Origin: Humulus lupulus | Taxonomy: Eukaryota; Streptophyta; Magnoliopsida; Rosales; Cannabaceae | Length of the DNA stretch: 64,000 nucleotides | Assembly (NCBI RefSeq): GCF_963169125.1 | Contig: NC_084801.1 | Location: 113,549,061-113,613,060, forward strand | Direction: 5' to 3' | Part shown: one piece after another, positions 45,353-55,655 of the stretch | Position numbering within the stretch: the stretch's first letter is position 1 | How the letters are laid out: each line of letters begins with the position of its first letter | Position numbers and translations under genes: made by a program | Notes under the pieces: model-generated | Told to the model about the DNA's origin: nothing | The model's input: only the letters and a program-made list of their open reading frames with translations | Database searches by the model: none

Positions 45353-45539
45353 TATTAGAGATAATTAGTTTTACCAAGACAATTAGTTATACCAGTGATT
45401 AGTCTGTTTTAGAGTACATTCTGTAAGAAGTTAGTTAGATCTCTAGCTATTTATGTATTGTATAAATATTCTGTAATATTATTCAATCGATACAATGAAA
45501 TCATTCCATACAATTGTCTTGATTCTTTGAGCATTGATA
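45353..45539 (+). repeat. Copia A 3' LTR (187 bp)
   Basis: TATTAGAGATAATTAG...GCATTGATA matches the 5' LTR. The first two bases are TA, not TG. Followed by the GTAAG duplication at 45,540-45,544. It lies 50 bp beyond the stop codon of the host DUF506 gene. Confidence 0.87.
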
Positions 45540-45589
45540 GTAAGTATGTATGTGTAATTATATCATCCTACTGCAAGTGGTTTATTAGT

Positions 45590-48500
45590 TCAATGCATGC
45601 TATTATTATTAGGCAGCATGTCAAGCAAGTCAACAGTGAGCAAGGAGGTCCTCCTGGTGATGGTGGTGTTGGTCCTCCTAATATTATTATTAGGAAATAA
45701 TATTAGAGGATCTGATGACGGTGAGGTGTCTCTTTTGCATGGGCTGAGCCACTTGGCACGAATGTATTGGTGCTTTCTCCATGGGGCCAAGTGCATCTTC
45801 TTCTGCCTCGTGCACTTCTTAGCTGCTGCGCACATTATCCTTATCACCATCTCTAATCTCTCCACTTTCCCCACGTACATTTCTGGAAGGAGCTGAACGA
45901 GTCTCTTGTATTCCTCACTCGCCCGAGCCATGTCGAACTCAGTCCTCAAGTTTAGCTCTATTATCACTCGAACCTCTTTCTTTCTGTTACTATTATCCAC
46001 CACATCCACAAACCTATGCTCCCCTGTTTGGTTCAAATCCATCAAATTTAAGCGATTCATTGTTTGGATAATATATTTCTAATGAATCTTTTAAATCACA
46101 AAATATATTTCACAACAAATATATCATTTATATATATATATATATTTATGTCTCAAACAATTAATTATTTTTAATTTGAAAAAAAAATATATGATTTTAA
46201 ATACCAACAGAAAGGTACGACAACTCATTAATAATAAAAAGTATATAGATAACAAAAAATTTTCATTTTAATTTTAACAAAATATTCTAAACATTTAATA
46301 GAATATACCTATAAAACTAATTAAAAAATAGATATTTATTAATACAATTCAAATATTATAAATTATTATTATTATTATAATATAAAACTACATACATAAT
46401 AATTATATTAATATAAAGTCAAATTTTAAAATTATAAAGTATCATTATAATAATATATAATACATAATCTTAATTTTTATTAAAAAAATTATCATTTATG
46501 TTTAAAATATTATCATATTATATATATATTTAAAATCATAAACATTATTTTGGTTTAATTTTTCATTTAATATATTTATGTAATTTTTTTATATATAATA
46601 TTATTTATTTACTTTTTAAAAATTTATATGACAATAATACCCATTTAATAAAAATAATTAATATATTCTATAAATAAAACCAAGTAAATGTGAATTGCAC
46701 GTTGCTTATATATAGCATGTAATAATAATATATAAAAAAATGACATAAACATATTTAATGAAAAACTAAACCAAAACATTGCTTATGATTAAAAATATAT
46801 ATATAATATGATAATTTTTTTAAATAATTTTTTTAATAAAAATTAAGATTATGCATTATATATTATTATAATGATATTTTATAATATTTAAATTTATATT
46901 AATATAAGTGTTAAATATCTAATTTTGTATTAAATATTATTATAATATTTGAATTCATATTAATATAATTAGTAAAAAATTAGGATTATATATAATTATC
47001 ATAATAATATTTTATAATATTTAAATTTGAATTTGAATTTGAATTTATATTAATATAATTATTATATATGTAGTTTTATATTAAATATATTATTATAATA
47101 ATGATATTTTATAATATTTGAATATGTTAAAATAATTAATAAATGTCTATTTTTAATTAGTTTTAAAGGTATATTTAGTTAAATATTTATTATATTATGT
47201 TAAAATTAACAAACAAATTGTTAAAATCAATAATTTATATTACCTACACACTTTTATATTTAATTTTTCCTTTTCTTTTGATTATGATTATGGTAGAGAT
47301 AAAATATAAAAGGGAAATTTACAAAAATACACTAAAAGTTAAAAAAATATATGAAAAATACAGTGCATTACAAAAATACGGAATTTTTGGATAAAAATAC
47401 GGAGTGGCAAAAGCGTAAAGATGGAGTGGAAAAATTGTAAATAAAAGTGGTCAAATACAATTTTTGTGATCAACGTTTACAAATTTGTAAATATCTGTTG
47501 CAATGTTTGTAAATAATATTTACAAAAATCAGTTTTAGAATTGCATTTTTTTTTTACATAAAACTTACGAACAAATTCGTAACTAAATTTTTTTTTTTTG
47601 TACCAATAGTTTACAAATTTAGTTTCATAACTTTGAAAGATATTTTTTGTAACTAACATTTACGAAAATAATTTATTGTTAAGAGATCGTAACAAAAATT
47701 TACATAAAAATAATATATTTTATCATATTGTTATAATATTATACCAAAAAATTACAGGAAGGAGCCATTTTATTTATACTATACAACTCAAAAATATAAA
47801 TTTAAGATATTCATTATTTATAAAACACTTTATTAAGGGAAATCTACAAAAATACATTAAAATATAAAAAATATATGAAAATCTATTACAAATTTGTAAA
47901 TACCTGTTACAATTGTAAATATTTGTTACAAATTTGTAAACATCTATTATTAAATGGTAAACAATTTTGACATTTTTGTAACTAATATTTAAAAAATTAG
48001 TTTAAAAAGAGATTAAATTGTAACTAAAAAAATTATTTTTGTAACAAAAGTTTCTTAAACTAATTTTATAATTAGAAAATATATTTTGTAACTAATATTT
48101 ACAAAAACATTATATAATTTTTATTAGCATAATTGTAACAAAGATTTATAATTTTAATTTTAAAATATTAAAATAATAATATTGTGACGATCATTAACTA
48201 TATTGTAATATATAATTATTAAACCAATAACTAATGTAACTCATAGATATTGATTTTTTTTTTAGTAATCATGGATATTGAATTCGAAAGCAATAAATAA
48301 AACATAAATTTATTTAGTTTGATCAATTTTTTTAATTATTTATCCTTTGTTATTTTTATAACATCTCTCAACATATATACTACTAATTTATTGATTGACT
48401 TAATTAAAATAAGTTTATTTTTAATAGTAATATTATATGTTTTCTTAAAGCAATATCATAATTATTTTGTCTATATAATGCTTTGTTAACCTATTTAAAT

Positions 48501-50318
48501 ATCAAGTAAAAAGTAAAATATTAAAAAAAAAAAAAAGAGATAGAGGAAAAAAATGTAGACTACAAAGACAAAAAAAATGGAGAATATTAGCAAAATGACA
48601 AAATAAATTTAGTTGATATATATTTATATATAAAAAGTAGCATATTATAAAAAAAAAAACATTTATACTACCGTTGGAATCATTGGATGGGTGATTCAGC
48701 AAAAACAAAGAATTAATTTGTGGGTGGAGACTAAAGCAGAAGTCACAAATGGGAGAGATAATAATTATACCGTAAATTTGTAATGAATTTATATAACCGT
48801 ATATTTAGACTTTTTTCTCAAATACGGTACAATTTGTAATTTTCCCAATATAAAAAACAATGATACTGCACACCAAAATATTAATTTTTAATATTCCTAT
48901 GTTTGGAATGATTTTTTTTTTTAAGTTTGGAAAAATTATTACTTGGAAATGAGAATATACTTCATAAAAGGGTAATAATCTTAAATTTTTCAAAAATGTA
49001 TATTCTAAATATTCCTATCAATCATACTACACTGAAATCTACATAGTATTAATTTGAAATTAATTTTTTAAGGTTATATATAAGATTCTCTTATTTAATC
49101 AAACAATATTCGAACTTAATTCTCATGCACAACCAAACAAAATTTACAGTTATATTATTCTCTTTTATATTATAATTAATAAAAATATTTTGAACTCCTC
49201 ATAGAATATTTTGAACTCCCCATACCAAACGCCCCAATAGTAATGATACACTAATTTTTAAAAATAGTAGGTCACACATCACTAGCTATGTGTTCATTGT
49301 GTTATGTTTTGGTAAATATTTTAGATGCACATATCATTACTCGTCTACTCTTAATCCCTAAATAAAATAGTGTTACATTAGAAGTGGGAAGAAAAATTTA
49401 CATAATATTGTTAATTTGAATTCTAAAGAAATATTTAAATATATAGGGTTATTGGCATATATGCTTCTAATACACAGTTAGGTTTAGGTTAGTGGGATCA
49501 GAAAACGCACTAAATCTAGTAATACTGTAATTTCTTTTTATTTACTATTTTCAAGAAGTGATATCTTTTTATTTTAAATTCAAATAATGATTTTTGTATA
49601 TTATATATTTTTTTTAAAATAAAACAAAGAAATCTTTATACCTGAAGGGAAATCAGGTGAACACCGCCAGTTAGACTTGCAAAAGGTACTATTGTAACTG
49701 TCGTTTCGAAGCCGAATGGACACTTCTCTCAACAGACAGTTCCGGAAATCGGCGGCCTTTGCTCTCCCGCAACCGCACAACCTTGTCTTCGACATCTGCG
49801 AGTACTCCTTCACTCCTTCACTTCTTTACTGATTTTTCTTATATCTGTTTCCAATTCACCACTTCTCCGCAAACTACCCTGTATTATACATAAACAAATA
49901 ATTATATTAATTCTCAGTCCTCTACCATTATCATCATCAATGGAAGTAAATGATTATGATAATAATTAAGTACCAGCAAAATCTGTTGATGAGTCACCCA
50001 AAAATCATTACTATCATTTTCTGCTAAACCAGCACCGCCATTATTACTAATGTTATCTTGATCATCCTCGTCGTAAAATTCTTCTTTGTTTTGGTTAATT
50101 AGATCGTTATTGAATTCACGATCATCGCCGTCGAGATATCTAAAAAACACATCGGAGTAGAAGCTCTGATGGTACTGCTGGCGGTGGTGGTTGGGCTGGT
50201 CATCATCTGTAGCAGGTTTCGAATGTTTAGGGTTAGGGTTAGGGTTGTTAATAATGCTAAACCAGGAAGATAGTTCGTATGCACACCGCTTCACAACATT
50301 TTCAGGGTTTTCAGCCAT
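45590..50318 (-). CDS. DUF506 / PDDEXK-like plant protein gene, three exons, frameshifted by an 8-bp duplication
   Basis: Exons read leftwards: 50,318-49,974 (345 nt), 49,878-49,642 and 46,023-45,590 (stop 45,592-45,590), with GT...AG introns of 95 bp and 3.6 kb. Exon 1 is Asn/Asp-rich (FFRYLDGDDREF, DFWVTHQQILL). Exon 2 has SGELETDIRKISKEVKE, CGCGRAKAADFRNCLLREVS and CKSNWRCSPDFPSG. Exon 3 has EHRFVDVV, VIIELNLRTEFDMARASEEY, LLPEMYVGKVERL and MHLAPWRKHQYIRAKWL. This order and these words fit the plant DUF506 family (PF04720), a PD-(D/E)XK nuclease-like fold of unknown role. Splicing joins in frame at both introns, about 335 residues, except for the duplication at 49,806-49,821. It is the only clear host gene in the window; expression is unknown. 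Confidence 0.88.
46262..47212. mobile_element. Fold-back (long inverted repeat) element in intron 2 of the DUF506 gene
   Basis: The left arm (about 46,262-46,690) and right arm (about 46,720-47,212) are imperfect inverted copies. For example AATATACCTATAAAACTAATT in the left arm (in part) matches the reverse complement of AATTAGTTTTAAAGGTATAT in the right arm, and AAAACATT...TTTAATGAAAAA near the centre pairs with TTTTTCATTTAAT. Almost pure A/T, no coding capacity, so a non-autonomous MITE-like or fold-back element. A further copy of the arm end lies at 58,120-58,205. Confidence 0.68.
47213..49640. other. AT-rich remainder of DUF506 intron 2
   Basis: No gene seen. Between 47,340 and 48,130 words such as TTTGTAACTAA, TTTACAAATTTGTAAA and their complements recur on both strands. 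Long A or T runs occur near 48,520, 48,650 and 48,910. Small ORFs here are low-complexity artefacts. Confidence 0.6.
49806..49821 (-). repeat. 8-bp tandem duplication in DUF506 exon 2
   Basis: TCCTTCAC occurs twice in a row on the plus strand (GTGAAGGA twice on the coding strand). One copy would keep the frame from KEVKE into the cysteine-rich region; two copies bring a TGA directly after KEVKE. Confidence 0.93.
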
Positions 50319-50450
50319 GGATTCAGTTGAGTAAGGTTTCTAAAGCGCTCTCTCTCTCGACTTAATTATAATAAACCTAGCCTACACTCTCTCTAGCTCT
50401 TTCGTCATTTTTATATTAAAATTTGGATCAGACGTGGACGCTGCTTTGCT
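50319..50450 (-). promoter_or_regulatory. DUF506 leader and core promoter region
   Basis: On the minus strand, upstream of the ATG at 50,318 lies a GAGAGAGAGAG (CT on the plus strand) tract near 50,346-50,360 typical of plant 5' leaders, and a TATATAAAA-like word near 50,408-50,416. The ATG lies in CC-ATGG context (CCATGGCT). Confidence 0.5.
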
Positions 50451-51190
50451 AGCGTGGAGATTTGAGTATTCACTCACGTAGCATGATTCTATTGGGCAAG
50501 CTAAATCAAACCGGGTTAGTATGCTACTCGATCTCTCTCCAATAATTTGAATGTACATAGATAAACATATAAATAAAAAATTAATAATAAGAAAATTTCA
50601 AATGGATAATACTCGAATATTCTTTTTTTTTTAACAAGATAATACTCGAATATTCAAATTCATTCATTCTACGCTTTTTTTCAATTTTGGGTATACAAAA
50701 ATTATGCGTTTTATATCCTAATAAGTTAATTGTGAGGGTGGGTGTGGCCATTGATGGGTGAAATTGTAACGATTCCCACGTGGCGTAATCAGGGACGTTA
50801 CCTCGTACCAAACTTCAATGATCATTTGGCTAAAAGTGTAGTGATATTATTGGTAGAAGTAGAATATTAGATTGGGAACGCTGTGAATACGCGTCGCCTC
50901 GTCAATGGTTTTGGCTTATGCATATCATTTGGGGCCACGGAATAACTCCCAATTCAGCTCTCAATTTCGTAAATATTGTCAAGGGTTGAGGGTATTTTCA
51001 TCAATTGAGTTCCAATAATGTGATAAATAGCTAGCACATTATTTCATTAAGCCTTTGCACTCAATAATACAACAAAACTTTTTTCTCGTATAAAATAAGA
51101 CTATCTCTTTCACTAAGCCTTTGATATTCGACAATTTAGGGGTTATGGGCACTGGTGTTATATGTATATAACATGGATGTATCATTATCA
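50451..51190. other. Intergenic DNA upstream of the DUF506 gene
   Basis: No gene seen. It contains a G-box/ABRE core CACGTGGC at 50,777-50,784, inside the short inverted repeat GTAACG...CGTTAC (50,767-50,803), whose ends recall the TGTAACG/CGTTACA LTR termini. The rest is AT-rich. Confidence 0.5.
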
Positions 51191-52521
51191 ATGGGAAATT
51201 TCATGTATGTACGTAATAACTTACTAAATTTTTTTAATATGTTAACATAAGTTATTATCCCAAATATATGACAATTTCAATTTTTTAGACAAAAGTGCCC
51301 CTAACATTCAAACACTTATTTTCTCTCTCAATCCAAATTTTTTCTCTCTAACATCTCTCATTCTCTCACTATCTCACTCTCTCTAATATTCTAATCTTGT
51401 AGATCTCGAAAAAAATACAAAAATTAAAAAAAATCATCTGAAACCGACATTTGAGTAAAAATATATAAACCTAAGGTTTTCGTCAAATTTCAATGCAGAG
51501 CATCGAATATGCATCGAAAAAGTATCGTTTTGGACAAAAATCAAGTTTTCATGATTGCATCGAAACATCATTAATGCACCAACGATTTTGCATCGAAACA
51601 CCAACGATTTTGTATCGAAACACCATTGATTTGGCATCGAAACACCATCGATTTTACATCGAAAAATCATCGTTTTGGCCAAAAAACAAGATTTCATGAT
51701 TACATCACAAGAGCATTGAAACACCATCAATTTTGCATCGAAAAACCATCGATTTTGCATCAAAATTCATTGAAAACACCATAAAAAAGCATCTAAATTG
51801 CATCAAAACGATGCATTTTCGATGCAAAATCGATGTAATTTTGATGTTCTTGTGATGCAATCATGAAACTTGATTTTTGGCAAAAACAATATTTTTTTCG
51901 ATGCAAAGTCAATGGTGTTTCGATGTTCTTGCGATGCAAACATGAAAACTTGTTTTTTCGCCAAAACGATGCTTTTTCAATGCAAAATCGACGGTGTTTC
52001 AATGCAAAATCGATAGTGCATCGATGATGTTTCGATGCAAAATCGATGGTGTTTCGATGCTGTTACGATGCACTCATGAAAACTTGATTTTTGGCAAAAC
52101 CGATGCTTTTTCGATGCAAAATCGATGGTGTTTCGATGTTCTTGCGATGCAAACATGAAAACTTGTTTTTTCGCCAAATCGATGGTGTTTCGATGTTGTT
52201 GCGATGCAATCATGAAAACTTGATTTTTGGGCAAAGAGATGATTTTTCGATGCAAAATCAATGCTCTGTACTGAAATTTGACGAAAACTTTGGAGATTCA
52301 TATTTTTTCACTCAAATGTCTGTTTTAGATGATTTTTTTTAAATTTTGGTCTTTTTTCGAGATCTACAAGATTAGAATGAGAGAGAGAGAGAGAGTGATA
52401 GAGTGAGAGAATGAGATATGTTAGAGAGAGAGAGTTCATATTGAGAAAGAAAATGAGTATTTGAATGTCAGGGGTATTTTTGTCTAAAAAATTGAAATTG
52501 TCATATATTTGGGATAGTAAT
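51191..52521. mobile_element. Long inverted-repeat element with CATCGATTTTGCATCG interior, right end cut off
   Basis: The left arm starts GGGAAATTTCATG and includes TTATTATCCCAAATATATGAC, GACAAAAGTGCCCC, a CT-rich tract and GTAGATCTCGAAAAAA. The right arm (about 52,265-52,521) is its inverted copy. The interior repeats GCATCGAAACACCATCGATTTT in one orientation left of about 51,805 and in the opposite orientation to the right, so almost the whole element can fold into one hairpin. It has no transposase. Arms of 250-330 bp suggest a non-autonomous Mutator-like or fold-back element. The last 70 bp or so of the right arm is missing where a gypsy LTR begins. Confidence 0.72.
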
Positions 52522-54139
52522 TGTTGATGGTGAGAACTTGTCAACGAAGTTAAGTTAGAAAAATTAAAGTATAGTGCTTATAAATGAAGAACTTCAAAAA
52601 TCTAAACAGAAACTTAGAAAATAGTTCCAGAAGAAAAATGGAGAAAAGAACTTGCATTTCTCTTTTGTGTCCAGCTACAGTGTTTTTTCCAACCCCCCTC
52701 CATGTGGAAGTGGGGTTCCTTTTATAGTGGGCTCTAATGGCCCCTGATACATTGTGGTCCAGGGGACCAGATGGTACACAAGTACACTGTTAGGAGAGTG
52801 GTCTCAGGGGTAGTGGTGTTGGCTCCAGTACGTGGTCAGATACCACGAGGATGTCTCCACTACTTATTTTGTACGAATGTCAGAGGAGTGGCACCAGGCG
52901 TAGTGGTGCTGGTGGTGGTGTTGACTCTAACATCTGGTTAGAAGCATACAGGCCATGTCCCCTCTCCTAGTACTCCCACTACTTGTATGGCGGGGATACG
53001 ATATCCGTACTCTGACTCCTCTAGGATTGCAGGTACATTCCATACTCATGCGTGTACCCTACACCTAGTGGATGTTCTCACCTTCTGAAGGCGTGCTTGT
53101 TGATCTAGCCCCTTTATGTCTATCTAAACTTCAGATTGCTTATTGACGAGAAAGGATACGTACGGGAGTTAAACCTTGCTGGCTGGGTTAAAGGGGCTAG
53201 GTGTGAGAGGTCTCGTGGGGTGCCCAGGCATGAGGCCAAAGTGAGGCCATCTCTCGCGAGACCCCTAAGGGCATCCCTGACATACGCGGGTGCGAGGCCC
53301 TGATGCGCAGATGCTCCTGGTGGTGTTGCATGGCGTGTGCGGGTCCCAAGGGTGTGCGAGGCACAAAGCCCTTGGCCTCGCTATGCGAGGCTGTATGTTG
53401 GTGCGAGCCTTCGGGGTGGTGCGCATGGACGAAGCAAGACGGGGCCTCACGTGTGAGGCTCGGGTGCGTATGGATGAGGTGACACGGGGCCTCACGTGCG
53501 AGGCTCGGGTGCGCATGGACGAGGCGAGACGGGGTTTCGTTGTATGAGGCTCTGGTGTGCAACCGAATCGCGAGACACGTGTGAGTCGTGGGCAGCCTCA
53601 CATAGCGAGGCCCTTGTGGCCTTGGCAGGTACTTGTGCATGTCGGGCAGCCTCGTATGGCAAGGCCCTCGGGTCTCTCGGGGCATCTTCACTAAGGCCTC
53701 CTATGAGACATGGGTCTCACGTGGGGAAAAATATTGGGTTGCTCGGTTTGCCCGAGGATAATGAGGGTAAACCTTAATTGTTTTTCCTTGGTGGAATTTT
53801 GAGCATCCACCCTTGCCCCCAAGTCTAAGAGAGGGCCTTTAGGCTCTCTGGTAGACTTCTTTGGTATGGTGCCCTGAAAGCATAGGCGGTGTCTGTGATG
53901 ATCCTTGTTATTGCTTGAGCTTGGGTGTGAGCCCATTTTTTGGCTTCGCGGATCCCAATCCAGATGCCAAGCTCCCTTCTTGGCCATTGATCAGTCATTA
54001 GGTTCGATGGTCAAGATGAGCCTATGGCTCCTATAAATAAGCCTTCACATCTAGCCCATTATTTACTCCCCCATCTTCTTAACTTAGTGGTTTTTAGATC
54101 CTTGCTCCTTCGAAGAGTTAAGGGGTTCAATCCCCCACA
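52522..54139 (-). repeat. Element H 3' LTR (1,618 bp)
   Basis: On the minus strand it begins TGTGGGGGATTGAACC and ends CATCAACA. A TATA box (CTATAAAAGG, minus) is at 52,718-52,727. The GC-rich middle contains three 45-bp minisatellite units (53,424-53,559). Long frames through that part on both strands are artefacts of the repeat. Confidence 0.86.
53424..53559. repeat. 45-bp minisatellite, three units, in the H 3' LTR
   Basis: Units start CATGGACGA(A/G)GC, carry AGACGGGGCCTCACGTG and end GAGGCTCGGGTGCG, at 53,424, 53,469 and 53,514. Confidence 0.9.
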
Positions 54140-55177
54140 ACCTCCTTCGAAGAGCATGCTTCCTTATATGCATATGTGATCATTCATCTTTATTCCTCTG
54201 TGTTCGAGGTGCCTTTGAGCCCGCACAATGGGGTTCAATAGGTTCTCTTTTTTATTTATCAGGCTTGAGGTCCTTTGGAGCCCATGCGAAGGGGTTTAAT
54301 AGGTCCCTCTTTGGTGCCTCTTGATTGTTCCTATAAGGATATATTGGCCCCTTAGGTTCTTGTTATCCTTTTATATATTTTTGTGCGCGCTTATTATTTC
54401 TAGCGAGAAGCGTCCTTCTCGTCATTATTCAATTACTATTTTTGCAAGGGTCTCTTTTAGAACCCTTTTTGGCTAGACGGCTTGGTGACCGCTCTAGGCT
54501 TATCGGAGGGTGTTTCCCCTGAGGCACTTCCTCTTGTGGAAGCATTTTCTCTTATTTAGATGCTTTTCTTGTAGGACCTTTTGGCCTTCTTGATGCTCAT
54601 AAGGGTAGCTAATCCTTGTGAACTCAAGCGATGCCTTTCAAGGTCTTCTTGTTGATTTATAAGGGGTTTTTCCTCTTTATTTTTTTAATATATATATATA
54701 TATACGTATATATGAGGGTCTCGTTTAGGATCTTGAGATAAGGGGTCCTTTTAGGGTCCTCCTGATAAGGGGGTCCTTTTAGGATCCTCCTGATAGGAGG
54801 TCCTTTTTAGGACCCCTCTGATATAAGGGGTCCTTTTAGGATCCTTTTGATATAAGGGTCCCCTTTTTAGGATCCTTTTGATGTAAGGTCCCTTTTGGGA
54901 TCCTCTTCTTTGCTGTATATTTTTCCTCCTGTCCTAGCCCCCAAGTACTTGGTGAAATTTATTTCAGCAGGCACTTTGGTGGATGCTATAGAGAAGAAGA
55001 ATAACACGTGAAGTTGCGAACAATTTCATTCATAGCGTGCGAGTTACAATGACATATATGAAAGGGTTACATCTAATTGGGAGGTTACCCAGGTAGCCTC
55101 TTTGATTCCTACCTACTAAGTTAACATAGCAAGGAACAAACTAAACATAGGTCTTCTTTGCATCGGGTGCAGAAGTC
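54140..55177 (-). other. Element H 3' untranslated region
   Basis: No coding. It opens at the LTR with a purine-rich GAAGGAGGT (minus strand) polypurine tract. It includes a GAGGTGCCTTTGAGCCC...GGGGTTCAATAGG word given twice (54,209-54,305) and a (TA)n run at 54,688-54,713. Confidence 0.62.
54715..54910. repeat. Tandem array of about 32 bp in element H
   Basis: Six or so imperfect units of GATA(T)AAGGGGTCCTTTTAGGATCCT(C/T). Position matches the tandem array of the complete Tat element: between integrase and the 3' LTR. Confidence 0.85.
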
Positions 55178-55655
55178 TCACTGGTAGTATTTCTTGAGGT
55201 GTTCCACATTCCATGCTTGAGGTATGACGGTGTTATTCATGCGGGCCAGTTTGTAGGTGTTTGGTGGTATGCATTGAGCGACCTGGTAGGGTCCTTCCCA
55301 GTTCGCCCCTAGTACCCCTGCCCCTGGGTCTCGCGTGTTGGGGAGTACTTTTCTCAGTACCAAGTCTCCTATCCTAAACATTTTCGCTCGCACCCTTGAA
55401 TTGTAGTACCTCGCTGCTCATTGCTGATATGTGGCTAACCTCAGTTGTGCCCTTTCTCTCTTGGCTTCCAACAGATTCAAATTCCCGACCAATGCTGTGA
55501 TATTAGCCTGGTCATCATATGCTTACGTGCAGATGGAGTTAATCTTCATTTCTATCGGAAGGACAGCCTCGCATCCGTAGGCCAAGGTGAAAGGCGTCTC
55601 CCCAGTGGTGGAACGATGGGTAGTCCTGTAGGCCCAGAGTACATTGGCGCCAAAC
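55178..55655 (-). pseudogene. Element H integrase C-terminal fragment
   Basis: Minus strand from the LTR boundary: [34 protein letters not shown], then after a frame break GDLVLRKVLPNTRDPGAGVL, NWEGPYQVAQCIPPNTYKLA and WNVEHLKKYYQ. These words match the end of Tat integrase as in the element at 30,947-31,984. The 5' side is cut exactly at the primer-site word GGCGCC. Confidence 0.88.
55646..55654 (-). other. Element H primer binding site, fused to integrase
   Basis: TTTGGCGCC on the minus strand follows the LTR end ACA by the usual short spacer, as in many plant Tat/Athila elements; here the bases GGCGCC also belong to integrase coding. Confidence 0.75.

Larger units (their letters stand above)
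12950..45539 (+). mobile_element. Copia A: Ty1/copia element expanded to 32.6 kb by nested insertions
   Basis: Short related LTRs (195 and 187 bp) flanked by a perfect GTAAG duplication bound the unit. Its own sequence is 12,950-14,793, 40,992-42,408 and about 44,030-45,539, adding to roughly 4.7 kb, a normal copia size. In order it encodes gag, protease, integrase, RT and RNase H. The two gaps are copia B with its cargo (14,794-40,986) and a solo gypsy LTR (42,409-44,026). Short LTRs suggest an Ale/Retrofit-like lineage, which I infer rather than prove. Confidence 0.9.

Noticed and set aside
45597..45896. Plus-strand ORF over DUF506 exon 3
   Set aside because: Shadow of the minus-strand exon, which has clear family words.
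50767..50803. GTAACG...CGTTAC as a miniature LTR
   Set aside because: Only 37 bp long; more likely a chance inverted repeat around a G-box, though noted in the intergenic entry.
53197..53777. Overlapping GC-rich ORFs on both strands in the H LTRs (also 56,331-57,056)
   Set aside because: They are products of the 45-bp minisatellite (15 codons) and its GC-rich flanks; open in many frames at once.
54688..54713. (TA)n and T-rich run taken as a possible promoter
   Set aside because: Simple-sequence repeat in a decayed 3' region, without a downstream gene in the right place.
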